NCBI RefSeq assembly: GCF_050410795.1
Contig: NZ_CP191258.1
Location: 3,286,001 to 3,350,000, forward strand
From: Fontivita pretiosa
GTDB lineage: Bacteria > Planctomycetota > Phycisphaerae > Tepidisphaerales > Tepidisphaeraceae
Length of the DNA stretch: 64,000 nucleotides
Direction: 5' to 3'
Below are positions 55,997 through 64,000 of the stretch, one piece after another. Each line of letters opens with the position of its first letter. The first letter of the stretch is position 1. Position numbers and translations under genes: made by a program. The notes below the pieces were generated by a model that was given only the letters and a program-made list of their open reading frames with translations, was not told the origin of the DNA and did not search any database.

Positions 55997-58594
55997 GTGA
56001 GACAGAAACCGAACATGACGATGCGAACAGCTATGTTTCCACGGGAGGATTCTGCCGGGGTGGGCATTGCCCTGCCTGGTGCCAGCAGGTGGAGATTGCC
56101 CGTCGTGCGCGCCGGATTGACGGCGATGATGGGCCTGGCGGTGGCGGGGGTGGTAGTGCCGCGGCAGGCGCTTGCGCAGGCGACGGCGCCCGCCGAAGAA
56201 GCGGCGCCGACCACGGCGCCGGCTCTGCCCGCCACCCTGCCGGCGACGCGCCCCGGCAACAACGGCGAGCGGGGCATCACCACGCAGCCCGGCGGAGGGC
56301 TGATCCTGAATTTCAAGGACGCCAACATCGAGACGGTGCTGGACGAGCTTTCCGCCGCCGCCGGTTTCATTATCGTTCCGGTCGTGCGTCCGCAGGGACG
56401 CGTGACGCTGGTCAGCAAGCAGCCGGTCAAGCCGGACGAGGCGGTGTCGCTGCTGAATACGGTGCTGAAGGATCCGGGGTACGCGGCGATTCAGCAGGGA
56501 CGAATCCTCAAGATCGTGCAGCGCAACAACGCCAAGCATATGAGCATACCGGTCAGGATCGGGGCCGATCCGGAGAAGATCGAGCCAACCGATGAGCTGA
56601 TCACGCAGGTGATCCCGCTGCGGTACGCGGTGGCCACGCAACTGCGCCAGGATCTGGCGCCGCTGATCAATCCCGAAGCCGACTTCACCGCCAACGCCTC
56701 GAGCAATGCCCTGGTGATCACGGACACGTCGGCGAACATCCGGCGGGTGGTGCAGATCGTCAGCGCGCTGGACACGCATCTGGCCGATGCGTCGGACGTT
56801 CGCGTCTTCCAGCTCCGCTACGCCAGCGCCGCCAACGCCGCGCGGCTGATCAACGAGCTGTTCCGCACGGCGGCGGGCGGCCCGCAGCAGCAACAGCAGC
56901 AGCCGTTTCCGGGATTTGGCGCGTTCGGTGGTTTTGGGGGTCCGGGAGGGGGAGGTGGCGCGGGCGGGTTTGGCGGGCGTGGCGGATTCGGGGGATTCGG
57001 CGGCGCCGGAGGGGGGGGCGGCGGCCGTGGCCAGCAACAGCAGTCCGCCGGTGCGGCGCTGCGAACCACCCCGGTCAATGCCTCCTCCGATGACCGGACC
57101 AATACCCTGGTCGTGACCGGGCCCACCGATACCCTCAATGTCATCGCTCGCGTCGTCCGCGAACTGGACTCCAATCCGGCCTCGGAAGAAACGGTGTTCA
57201 TCTACCGGCTGCGGAACGGGCAGGCGTACAACGTGGAGGCGGTGCTGAACATGTTGTTCAACGGAGTCTCCAGCTCGTCGCGAGGAGTGACCTCGCAGAA
57301 CCTGCTGGGGCAGAATCGCCTGAGCAGCAGCGGCGCCAACCGCATGACTGGAAGGCAGACGGGCACGAGCTTCGGCGGGGCGGCGGGCCGCGGCGGCGCG
57401 GCAGGCGCGTTCGGCGGCACCGGCGGTTTCGGCGGCGCCGGCGCGTTCGGGGGCGGCGCGTTCGGCGGAGCACGCGCCGCAACCGGCATCTTTGGCGGAG
57501 GCGGCGCGTTCGGCGGCTTCGGCGGACTGTCCCCCGCCGCACAGCGCGCCGCCGCCGACCTCTCAGGGCAGGTCTACATCATCGCAGATCCCGACACCAA
57601 CTCCCTGCTCATCCGCACCGCGCCCAAAAACTATGAACGCGTCAAGGAAATCCTCCAGGAACTGGATCGACCCGTCGCCCAGGTGCTGATCAAGGTGCTG
57701 CTGGCCGAAGTCACGCACACCAACTCCTCGGACCTGGGCACCGAGTTTTCGGTCTTGAACCTTCGAGCCGGAAACAACCGCGGCCAGCGCGGCGACACGA
57801 GCTTCAATATCCCCACCGAAGGGGCCAATTCCACCGGACTGGTCGTGCAGGTGATCGAAACCGACTTCCGTGCCACGCTTCGGGCGCTGGAGGAAGCCGG
57901 CAAGCTCGACGTGCTGTCGCGGCCGTACATCCTGGCCTCGGACAATCAGCTCGCCAGCATCACCGTCGGGCAGGAAGTGCCATTCATCACGCGCACGCAA
58001 CTGACCGAGCAGGGCACGACCAACAACACGATCGAGTACAGTGACATCGGGATTCTGCTGGACGTGATCCCGCACATCAATCCGGATGGTCTGGTGATTC
58101 TGGACGTGGCGCCGGAGATTTCGACACTGACCGGCGACAGCGTGCCGATTTCCGAGACGGTCTCGGCGCCGGTGTTCGCCAAACGCTCGGCGCAGTCGCG
58201 CGTGGGCGTGATGAACGGACAGACGATCGTGATCGGCGGCCTGATGGAGGACCGCAAGACCGAGACGATTCGGAAAGTGCCGCTGCTGGGAGATATCCCC
58301 TGGGTCGGCGCGGCGTTCCGCCGAAGCGAGAAGAACAAGGCCAAGACCGAGCTGCTGATCTTTCTGACGCCGCACGTAGTCAGTCGTCCGGAGGTGCTCC
58401 AGGGCATGGCGCAGGAGGAGATGGACAAGACGCAGTTGACGCCCAGCGCTGTGGGGCCGGGCGAATTCCAGCGTCATCTGGACAGCATGGAGGCGGGCGG
58501 GCGGGCTGCGACGCAGCCGGCGCCGTCCGCGGAGCAGCCGCCGCGACCGTTGCTCGCCCCGTCGCCCGCGACGCGACCGGGCGGCGGGCGGTGA
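55997..58594 (+). CDS. gspD: Type II secretion outer-membrane secretin GspD
   Basis: 865 residues from GTG 55997, which follows GGGAG; ATG 56015 is an alternative. After a signal region ending near RQALAQA come N0 (LILNFKDANIETVLDELSAAAGFIIV), N1 (IPLRYAVATQLRQDLAPLI) and N2/N3 domains. These are interrupted by two Gly/Phe-rich inserts (about residues 300-350 and 455-515, FGGFGG words). The secretin core has VLIKVLLAEVTHTNSSDLG, DVLSRPYILASDNQLASITVGQEVPFITRT, IGILLDVIPHINPDGLVILDV, SRVGVMNGQTIVIGGLMEDRKTET and PWVGAAFRRSEKNKAKTELLIFLTPHVV. It forms the outer-membrane gate. Typical GspD has 650-700 residues; the excess is the inserts. Confidence 0.95.
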   Translation: MRQKPNMTMRTAMFPREDSAGVGIALPGASRWRLPVVRAGLTAMMGLAVAGVVVPRQALAQATAPAEEAAPTTAPALPATLPATRPGNNGERGITTQPGGGLILNFKDANIETVLDELSAAAGFIIVPVVRPQGRVTLVSKQPVKPDEAVSLLNTVLKDPGYAAIQQGRILKIVQRNNAKHMSIPVRIGADPEKIEPTDELITQVIPLRYAVATQLRQDLAPLINPEADFTANASSNALVITDTSANIRRVVQIVSALDTHLADASDVRVFQLRYASAANAARLINELFRTAAGGPQQQQQQPFPGFGAFGGFGGPGGGGGAGGFGGRGGFGGFGGAGGGGGGRGQQQQSAGAALRTTPVNASSDDRTNTLVVTGPTDTLNVIARVVRELDSNPASEETVFIYRLRNGQAYNVEAVLNMLFNGVSSSSRGVTSQNLLGQNRLSSSGANRMTGRQTGTSFGGAAGRGGAAGAFGGTGGFGGAGAFGGGAFGGARAATGIFGGGGAFGGFGGLSPAAQRAAADLSGQVYIIADPDTNSLLIRTAPKNYERVKEILQELDRPVAQVLIKVLLAEVTHTNSSDLGTEFSVLNLRAGNNRGQRGDTSFNIPTEGANSTGLVVQVIETDFRATLRALEEAGKLDVLSRPYILASDNQLASITVGQEVPFITRTQLTEQGTTNNTIEYSDIGILLDVIPHINPDGLVILDVAPEISTLTGDSVPISETVSAPVFAKRSAQSRVGVMNGQTIVIGGLMEDRKTETIRKVPLLGDIPWVGAAFRRSEKNKAKTELLIFLTPHVVSRPEVLQGMAQEEMDKTQLTPSAVGPGEFQRHLDSMEAGGRAATQPAPSAEQPPRPLLAPSPATRPGGGR

Positions 58595-58637
58595 TGCGCG
58601 CCGTTGCCGGCCGGTCACCACATGAGGCAAAGTTTGG

Positions 58638-59165
58638 ATGAAGGCTGAAACGAAGACTCAACACGCGCTCGAAGGTATGGCTCGCCGGATCGGCTTGATA
58701 TCGCTGGCGGTTGCGATGCTGGCGGCGATGGCGGGCGGATGCGCCGGTCGAGGGGCGTCCGGGTCGATGCCGACGACGCGTCCCGGGTCGCCGCAGCAGA
58801 CGGTCGCCCCGATCACGAATACCGACCCGTGCGCGATGCGACTGCACGATCTGTGCGGAGCGCTGTTGTTGTACTTCGCGACAAACCGGCAGTTGCCTGC
58901 TCGACTCGAGCAGCTTCAGCAGGTGCCGGGCTTTGAGCAGGTCACGGGCGAGCTGCGTTGCCCGGTGTCCGGTCTGCCGTACGTCTACAACCCCGCCGGC
59001 TGGCTGCTGCCCGAAAAGCAGCAGCGGGTGATCATCTATGACCGCACGCCCGCCCATGACGGCATGCGCTGGGCCATCACCATTGAAGAGCCGAAGGAGG
59101 ATCAGCCGCTGATCACGAAGGTGATCGCGTTGCCGGAGTCGCGTTTCACGTTTCAGCCGCGGTAG
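58638..59165 (+). CDS. Putative lipoprotein with pseudopilin-like globular part
   Basis: 175 residues. A lipoprotein signal is suggested by ISLAVAMLAAMAGGC. The mature part has MRLHDLCGALLLYFATNRQLPARLEQLQ, LRCPVSGLPYVYNPAG and RVIIYDRTPAHDGMRWAITIEE. The first two pieces resemble the 'DL..Y...NG.YP..LE.L' and 'DPWGNPY.Y' parts of GspG, without the pilin helix. It follows gspD by 43 bases on the same strand, so it may be an accessory of the secretion system. I do not recognise a named family. Confidence 0.6.
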   Translation: MKAETKTQHALEGMARRIGLISLAVAMLAAMAGGCAGRGASGSMPTTRPGSPQQTVAPITNTDPCAMRLHDLCGALLLYFATNRQLPARLEQLQQVPGFEQVTGELRCPVSGLPYVYNPAGWLLPEKQQRVIIYDRTPAHDGMRWAITIEEPKEDQPLITKVIALPESRFTFQPR

Positions 59166-59224
59166 CGGGATGATTCTCGGCGATGGCGGCAGGGGAAACG
59201 GATGGCGACTACGAACGTGGTTGC

Positions 59225-59250
59225 CGGAAAAGACTCCCGACCCCTTAAAT
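59225..59250. repeat. Half element, repeat family copy C
   Basis: CCGGAAAAGACTCCCGACCC and following bases to 59250 match one arm of copy B over 25 bases without change. The second arm is missing. It lies between convergent genes and supplies the stop codon of the DUF72 gene (59245-59247). Confidence 0.75.
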
Positions 59251-59985
59251 CAGGCGCAGGAAGCGTTGGGCGTCGCTGACCATGGCGGTGTTGTTGAACA
59301 GCACGTACGTCGGCCGCGAATGCAGCCTGCGGCACCAGAGCAGCAACTGCCGCAGCTCCGCGTCGCTGTAGCTGTAACGGTAGTTCGTGCCGGGCTTGCC
59401 GTGCAGGCGGAAATAGCCAAGTGGCTGATCGGTCGGCGGGGCAGTCACGAACGGGTCCACGATCCAGATCAGATTCAGCTCACGCACCAGGCGCGCCACA
59501 AGATCCCCTGGCCAGTCACCCCGGGGCTCCCAGCCGCAGATCAGATCGGCTCGCTGCGGTTTGATGGCAGTGAAAAATGCGCGGAGGTTGGAGATGTTCT
59601 GCTCGACGGGGGTGAAAGATGCGGGAGACTGGAACACGATGATGCGTGCCGCCAGCGCCCGTGCCGCCTGCAGCGTCGTCCGCCACGCCACCAACACCTG
59701 CGGCGTCGGTTGAAAGGCTCCGTAGTATCGGCGTTGCGCCGGCGGAATCGGTCGGCGCAGTCGGCGGTATGTGGGACTGCTCGGAGGGTGCGTGATTAAC
59801 TGCCAGGCCTTGAGCGTGAACTCGAAGTTTGCCGGCGCTTCGCGACGCCATCGTTCAAGCGTCTGCGTTTGCGGGGGATGGTAGAACGTCTGCTGAACTT
59901 CAGTGAGGGTGAAGATCCGGAAATAAGCGGACCTTGCCATCTGCATTCCGCAGCACCCCACGCGAATGTCACCGTCGCCGGACAC
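59245..59985 (-). CDS. DUF72 family protein (YecE-like)
   Basis: 246 residues. DUF72 landmarks are IRVGCCGMQMARSAYF, VQQTFYHPPQTQTLERWRREAPANFEFTLKAWQLITH, IIVFQSPASFTP, NLRAFF, ICGWEPRGDW, PLGYFRLHG and a C-terminal YVLFNNTAMVSDAQRFLRL. The family adopts a TIM-barrel-like fold; its reaction is unknown. It converges on the lipoprotein gene and diverges from glpX. Confidence 0.9.
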   Translation of the reverse strand: MSGDGDIRVGCCGMQMARSAYFRIFTLTEVQQTFYHPPQTQTLERWRREAPANFEFTLKAWQLITHPPSSPTYRRLRRPIPPAQRRYYGAFQPTPQVLVAWRTTLQAARALAARIIVFQSPASFTPVEQNISNLRAFFTAIKPQRADLICGWEPRGDWPGDLVARLVRELNLIWIVDPFVTAPPTDQPLGYFRLHGKPGTNYRYSYSDAELRQLLLWCRRLHSRPTYVLFNNTAMVSDAQRFLRLI

Positions 59986-60049
59986 GATCGCTCCATTTTA
60001 TCAGGCCCGCAAAAGGCTGCTGCTCCGGTCGCCTACGGGCGGTTTTCCG

Positions 60050-60079
60050 TTGGCAACAGGGCGATCCACAGGGTATTGT
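60050..60079 (+). promoter_or_regulatory. Possible promoter of glpX
   Basis: TTGGCA at 60050-60055 and TATTGT at 60074-60079, spacing 18, about 60 bases ahead of the start. Confidence 0.4.
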
Positions 60080-60137
60080 GCTGGGAGTGCGGGATCACAT
60101 CGCATCGACACAACACCCGCACGCGGAGGAGGTCCGC

Positions 60138-61313
60138 ATGGCTGGTCACAATGATTCGCAGCAGAAGAAGGAGACTGGGGCCGTTCAACCGGCTGGTCGC
60201 GTCGCTCAATTGAACGAATCCCCCGCGACGTCCGCCGTCCAGGACGATGTGCGGTACACGGCGGCGGCTTACAGCATCGATCAGGAGCGGCTGGTCGGGC
60301 TGGAGTTTATCCGGGCCACCGAAGCGGCGGCGCTGAACGCATACAAGTGGATGGGCAAGGGGGACAAGGAGTCGGCCGACTTTGCCGCCTGCGACGCGAT
60401 TCGCGGTTTGTTCGATACGGTCGCGATTTCCGGGACGGTCACGATTGGCGAGGGAGCCAAGGACCAGGCACCCGGCATCTTCAAGGGAGAGAAACTGGGA
60501 ACCTGGTGTCCCGGATCGATCAGGATGGCCATTGCGGTGGATCCGATCGACGGCACGACGATCGTGAGCAAGGGCCTGCCGGGGGCCATCAGCGTGATTG
60601 CCGCCGCCACCTGCGAGAATCCGGAAGATGATCCGAACAAGCTTTTGGCGGACATTCCCAGTTTCTACATGAACAAGATCAGCTTCGGCCCGAAGGTCAA
60701 GCACGGACCGGGGCGTATTCGTCTGGACAACACGGTCCAGGACAATCTGGAGATCATCGCGCTGAAGCTGGGCAAGCGGGTTCAGGACCTGACGGTGGTG
60801 GTGCTGGACCGACCACGGCACGAGCGGCTGATTCACGACATCCGCCGTGCCGGCGCCGCGATTCGGCTGATCAGCGACGGCGACATCGCCGGCGCGATCG
60901 CGCCAAGCCTGCCGGGCAGCGGCGTGGACGTGTACATGGGCACGGGCGGAAGCCCCGAGGCGGTCCTTGCGGCGGCGGGGATCAAGTGCCTGGGCGGGGA
61001 GATTTTGGCGCAGATGTGGCCACGCGATGACGCGGAACGAAAGGCCCTGAAGGACTCGGGCCTGACCGACGCCGACCTCAATCGCGTCTACACCGCCGAC
61101 GATCTGGCCAAGGGCAATCGCATTCTTTTCGCCGCCACGGGAATCAGCGACTCGACCTTGCTGAAGGGCATCCGCTACGAGGATACCCATGTGATCACCT
61201 ACAGCATCCTCATGCGCGCCAAGAACCAGACCGTGCGGTATATCAAGACAGTGCACAATCTGGACATGAAGATGATCCGACTGCGCAGCGACCGGCAGGA
61301 GCACGCCCTGTAG
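60138..61313 (+). CDS. glpX: Fructose-1,6-bisphosphatase, class II
   Basis: 391 residues from ATG 60138, preceded by GGAGGAGG at five bases. The class II signatures are EFIRATEAAALNAYKWMGKGDKESAD, GTVTIGEGAKDQAPG, AVDPIDGTTIVSKGLPGA, RRAGAAIRLISDGDIAGAIA and YMGTGGSPEAVLAAAGIKCLGGE. Metal ligands Asp and Glu lie in the GEGAKD and DPIDGTT segments. It hydrolyses fructose-1,6-bisphosphate in gluconeogenesis, the same pathway as pckG at the other end of the window. E. coli GlpX has 336 residues; the excess is a 40-residue Gln/Ala-rich N-terminus plus a short tail. Confidence 0.95.
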   Translation: MAGHNDSQQKKETGAVQPAGRVAQLNESPATSAVQDDVRYTAAAYSIDQERLVGLEFIRATEAAALNAYKWMGKGDKESADFAACDAIRGLFDTVAISGTVTIGEGAKDQAPGIFKGEKLGTWCPGSIRMAIAVDPIDGTTIVSKGLPGAISVIAAATCENPEDDPNKLLADIPSFYMNKISFGPKVKHGPGRIRLDNTVQDNLEIIALKLGKRVQDLTVVVLDRPRHERLIHDIRRAGAAIRLISDGDIAGAIAPSLPGSGVDVYMGTGGSPEAVLAAAGIKCLGGEILAQMWPRDDAERKALKDSGLTDADLNRVYTADDLAKGNRILFAATGISDSTLLKGIRYEDTHVITYSILMRAKNQTVRYIKTVHNLDMKMIRLRSDRQEHAL

Positions 61314-61382
61314 ATGGGCGTAGAACAGACAGGTCGTGCACCAGCGGCGATATTTTGCGGCGGGTCGTCCGCCCGCTCTACG

Positions 61383-61396
61383 GTAACTCTTTTACG
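61383..61396 (+). promoter_or_regulatory. Candidate operator of the XylR-like regulator (own gene)
   Basis: GTAACTCTTTTACG matches GTAAAAGTTTTACG at 62731 in 11 of 14 positions and overlaps the -35 region of the regulator's promoter candidate. Confidence 0.45.
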
Positions 61397-61418
61397 AAAT
61401 CGCGCACGATGGTATCCT
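61391..61418 (+). promoter_or_regulatory. Possible promoter of the XylR-like regulator
   Basis: TTTACG at 61391-61396 and TATCCT at 61413-61418, spacing 16, start codon 20 bases further on. Confidence 0.4.
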
Positions 61419-61437
61419 CCACGCCTGCCGGAGGCTC

Positions 61438-62622
61438 GTGTCCCCTATGGCCAGGCGCTCCCGCCATCGAATCCCCAATGTCGCGCTGCTGATCGAGACC
61501 TCGCGCTCGTTCGGGCGAAATGTGCTTCGCGGCATCGGAGACTACGCACGAGTCTACGGACCGTGGCTGTTCCATCTGCCCACCGAACTGCCCATCCGCG
61601 AGGTGCCCGGCAAAGACATCTGGGATGGTGACGGAATCATCGCCCAGCCTCATCAGGATCCGGTCCTGCTTCGGCAACTGGCCGAGAGAAATGTGCCGGT
61701 CGTCTCGCTGTCCGGACCGCCGGGCGCCGGGGGCTTTCCGGCGGTCCGGCCCAATCAGGACGCCGTCGCCGAGCTGGCGATGAACCACTTCCGCGAACGC
61801 GGCTTCACGCGATTTGCCTATTGCGGGACCCCTGCGGAACGCAAGTGGCCCCCGACCGGCGAGTTGTTTCGCACGCTCACCGAGGGCGCCGGATACACCT
61901 GCGCCGTGTATGAGCCGGCGTACGAACTGGAAGGCGCGCGGCTGCACCTGGAGCACCTGGCTGACTGGCTGCTGAAGCTGAAGAAGCCCGTGGCGCTGCT
62001 GGCGGCGCACGACCTGCGTGCCCGCGAGGTGCTAGATGCCTGTCGGCTCGTCGGAATCCACGTCCCCGAGGAGATCGCCGTGCTGGGTGTCAACGACGAC
62101 GAGCTGATCTGCGAAATGGCCAATCCCCCGCTGTCCAGCGTGATGCACAACGCGCGGCGGATCGGCTACGAGGCCGCCGCCATGCTCGATCGGCTCATGG
62201 CCGGCAAAAAGGTCTATGCCGATGTTGTGGTCGATCCGCTGGGGGTCAAGACGCGCCAATCCACGGATCTGCTGGCGATCGAGGATCCGGAGATCGCCAA
62301 GGCCGTCCGCTACATTCGCGAGAATGCCTGTTCCGGCCTCCGAGTAGAGGATGTGCTGGAGCAGGTGGCGCTGTCTCGACGGGCGTTCGAGAAGCGATTT
62401 CGTGCTGCGGTAGGTCGTCCGCCGCACATGGAGATTCGCCGCGTTCAGCTCGAGCGCGTCAAGGAGTTGCTGGTGACGACGGATTACAAGCTGGAGCGGA
62501 TCGCCGAGATCACCGGCTTCTCGACTGCGCAGTATCTTGCCGGGCTTTTTCATCGAGTGGTGAAGATGACGCCCGGCGCCTGGCGTCAGGCCGGAAGAGC
62601 CGGCCGGGTGCCGGCGGGATGA
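61438..62622 (+). CDS. XylR-like transcriptional regulator (LacI-type sensor, AraC-type DNA-binding domain)
   Basis: 394 residues. The N-terminal two thirds are a periplasmic-binding-protein-like sensor: NVALLIETSRSFGRNVLRGIGDYARVYGPW, WDGDGIIAQPHQD, RNVPVVSLSG, VALLAAHDLRAREVLDACRLVGIHVPEEIAVLGVNDDELICEMANPPLSSV. The C-terminal AraC domain has IRENACSGLRVEDVLEQVALSRRAFEKRFRAAVGRPPHMEIRRVQLERVKELL and ERIAEITGFSTAQYLAGLFHRVVKMTPGAWRQ. E. coli XylR has the same layout and responds to xylose. Planctomycete genomes carry many paralogues. The next gene encodes a GH28 protein, the likely target. Confidence 0.92.
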   Translation: MSPMARRSRHRIPNVALLIETSRSFGRNVLRGIGDYARVYGPWLFHLPTELPIREVPGKDIWDGDGIIAQPHQDPVLLRQLAERNVPVVSLSGPPGAGGFPAVRPNQDAVAELAMNHFRERGFTRFAYCGTPAERKWPPTGELFRTLTEGAGYTCAVYEPAYELEGARLHLEHLADWLLKLKKPVALLAAHDLRAREVLDACRLVGIHVPEEIAVLGVNDDELICEMANPPLSSVMHNARRIGYEAAAMLDRLMAGKKVYADVVVDPLGVKTRQSTDLLAIEDPEIAKAVRYIRENACSGLRVEDVLEQVALSRRAFEKRFRAAVGRPPHMEIRRVQLERVKELLVTTDYKLERIAEITGFSTAQYLAGLFHRVVKMTPGAWRQAGRAGRVPAG

Positions 62623-62647
62623 ACTGCGGGCACACCGTCATTGGAAT

Positions 62648-62698
62648 AAGGGGGTCGGGAGTCTTTTCCGCCAGCCGGAAAAGACTCCCGACCCCTTT
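62648..62698 (+). terminator. Palindromic terminator, repeat family copy D
   Basis: Stem of at least 20 pairs: GGGGTCGGGAGTCTTTTCCG (62651-62670) with its perfect complement (62676-62695), five-base loop, flanking A and T pairs, ending in T5. It lies 26 bases after the regulator gene. Confidence 0.8.
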
Positions 62699-62730
62699 TT
62701 GCTGCCGAGGGCGGTTCGCTGCGCCGGATC

Positions 62731-62744
62731 GTAAAAGTTTTACG
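62731..62744 (+). promoter_or_regulatory. Candidate operator ahead of the GH28 gene
   Basis: GTAAAAGTTTTAC is a 13-base perfect palindrome around a central G (62731-62743), 50 bases ahead of the start. A related site precedes the regulator gene. Confidence 0.5.
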
Positions 62745-62793
62745 CAAAAGTGGAGTCGGGGGCGCGTCCGGGGCAGGATAGAGTTAACCGACG

Positions 62794-64000
62794 ATGAAGC
62801 GGGTCGGCAACGACAAGGCGGCCGGGGTCGCCGGGACCGGCATGACATCCGCGCGGCAACCGCCGCGGGCCAGGTCGCGCGCCGGCACGGTGTTCCGCAG
62901 TCTGCCGGCGCAGGATTCCGCCCCATCGATCACAGAGGCGATGCCGTCCCTGCCGCAGGCGCCCAACCGTACCCCGCCATTCGCCATGCCCCAAATCGTC
63001 GTGCCGGTCTTTCCCGCACGCGTCGTGAGCATCGTCGAGCATGGCGCGATCGAGGGCGGCCAGCACGACTGCACTGCCGCCATCGCGCACGCCATTGCGA
63101 GCTGTGCCCAGGCCGGCGGCGGACGCGTGCTGATCCCGCCGGGACACTGGCTTACCGGCCCTATCCATCTGCGCAGCAACATCGATCTGCATGTGTCGCC
63201 GGGCGCGGTGGTGCGATTCATCAGTGATCCGCAACGCTACCTGCCACCCGTCTTCGTACGCTGGAGCGGCAGCGAATGCTACAACTACTCGCCACTGATC
63301 TACGCCCGCGATTGCACGAACATCGCCATCACCGGCGGCGGCACCCTGCTGGGCCAGGGCCATCCGTGGTGGGGCTGGGAGAAGCTTGAGCAACGCTCGC
63401 GGGCCCGGCTGTACCAGATGATCCTTGAAGGTCTTCCGGTCGAGCAGCGCGTTTTCGCCTGTGAGCAACACCCGCTGCGACCGCAGTTCATCCTGCCCAT
63501 CAACTGCACCAATGTGCTGATGGAGGACTTTACGATTGGCCAGGGCGGGCCATTCTGGACAGTGCACGTGGCCTACTGCCAGAACGTGACCATCCGCCGC
63601 GTGCGGATCAACGCGCCCGACGGCCCGAACAACGACGGGATTGACATCGACTCCAGCCGCAACGTGATCATCGAGGATTGCGAGCTGAACACCGGCGATG
63701 ACTGCGTGGCGCTGAAGAGCGGGATGAACGAGGACGGATGGCGAGTCGGCAAGCCGACGGAGAACGTGATCATTCGCCGAATCCGCGCCACCGGCGGACA
63801 AGGGGGCATCGCCATCGGCAGCGAGATGTCCGGCGGGGTGCGCAACGTCTTCGTGCACGACTGCCACTACGACGGGCCGGCGGTGGGCATCCGGATGAAG
63901 GCGGCGCGTGGCCGCGGCGGGGTCGTGGAAAACATCTACATTCAGGACATCACGATGGGCAGGATCGCTGGCGAGGCGATCCAGATGACCACGGAATACC
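62794..64000 (+). CDS. Glycoside hydrolase family 28 (polygalacturonase-like), truncated by the window end
   Basis: 402 codons are open to the end of the window. From about residue 77 the GH28 pattern is clear: VVSIVEHGAIEGGQHDCTAAIAHAI, GGGRVLIPPGHWLTGPIHLRSNIDLHV, NIAITGGGTLLGQG, then beta-helix turns. Catalytic motifs: NND at 279-281 (usually NTD), NTGDD with Asp302-303, GQGG with Gln336 where the family has GHG, and RMK at 367-369 (usually RIK). No signal peptide is visible. ATG 62986 (MPQIVVPVFPARV) is an alternative start that drops 64 residues of no family match. Neighbour of a XylR-like regulator and a GTAA operator. Confidence 0.85.
   Translation, partial: MKRVGNDKAAGVAGTGMTSARQPPRARSRAGTVFRSLPAQDSAPSITEAMPSLPQAPNRTPPFAMPQIVVPVFPARVVSIVEHGAIEGGQHDCTAAIAHAIASCAQAGGGRVLIPPGHWLTGPIHLRSNIDLHVSPGAVVRFISDPQRYLPPVFVRWSGSECYNYSPLIYARDCTNIAITGGGTLLGQGHPWWGWEKLEQRSRARLYQMILEGLPVEQRVFACEQHPLRPQFILPINCTNVLMEDFTIGQGGPFWTVHVAYCQNVTIRRVRINAPDGPNNDGIDIDSSRNVIIEDCELNTGDDCVALKSGMNEDGWRVGKPTENVIIRRIRATGGQGGIAIGSEMSGGVRNVFVHDCHYDGPAVGIRMKAARGRGGVVENIYIQDITMGRIAGEAIQMTTEY

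Overview
The window is high-GC bacterial chromosome. The long split S10/spc/alpha ribosomal cluster, Pro/Gln/Ala-rich tails on ribosomal proteins, a GTP-type PEP carboxykinase, a complete type II secretion operon and a XylR-like regulator next to a GH28 hydrolase suggest Planctomycetota, probably a Phycisphaerae relative. That assignment is inference; no rRNA or marker tree could be run.

Layout. 1-10.5 kb: metabolic genes on both strands (pckG, a Ser/Thr kinase, xseA, a CE7 esterase, a URO-D-family protein, lysA, an alpha/beta hydrolase, a secreted beta-helix protein). 10.6-12.6 kb: a lone OLD-type ATPase/TOPRIM nuclease. 12.9-23.4 kb: an unusual envelope/export locus: a shortened SecA-like ATPase, a PqqD-M50-HlyD fusion, a GAF-TM-HlyD fusion and a HlyD adaptor on the minus strand, and divergently another HlyD adaptor overlapping an alpha/alpha-toroid lipoprotein. 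23.4-40.3 kb: rpsJ to secY-map, then rpmJ-rpsM-rpsK-rpoA-rplQ behind its own promoter. rpmD, adk, infA and rpsD are absent from their usual places. 40.4-43.5 kb: a glycosyltransferase, a secreted hydrolase and an O-methyltransferase-like protein. 43.8-58.6 kb: an ECF sigma/anti-sigma pair, two small Spy-like envelope proteins and a tightly coupled type II secretion operon (gspE-F-G-H-I-J-K-L-M-C-D). 58.6-64 kb: a lipoprotein, a DUF72 protein, glpX, a XylR-like regulator and a GH28 protein cut by the window end.

Two things stand out. (1) Nearly every spacer of the ribosomal cluster, and those of the SecA/HlyD locus, is built of degenerate seven-base tandem units arranged as two inverted arms, so each spacer can fold into a hairpin. 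The words fall into a few families (GGATTGC, TGGTCAG, GGATGAA, GGCAACC, GCCGAAT) that recur at unrelated loci. (2) The SecA-like/PqqD-M50-HlyD/GAF-HlyD/HlyD cluster looks like a dedicated, possibly undescribed export or peptide-handling machine. A third signal is a family of palindromes with core GGAAAAGACTCCCGACCCC sitting at gene ends (10.6, 40.3 and 62.7 kb, plus a half copy at 59.2 kb).

Functional links. The type II operon would export folded periplasmic proteins; secreted hydrolases here, such as the beta-helix protein, are plausible but unproven clients. The XylR-like regulator probably controls itself and the GH28 gene through a shared GTAA-N3-TTTTACG motif.
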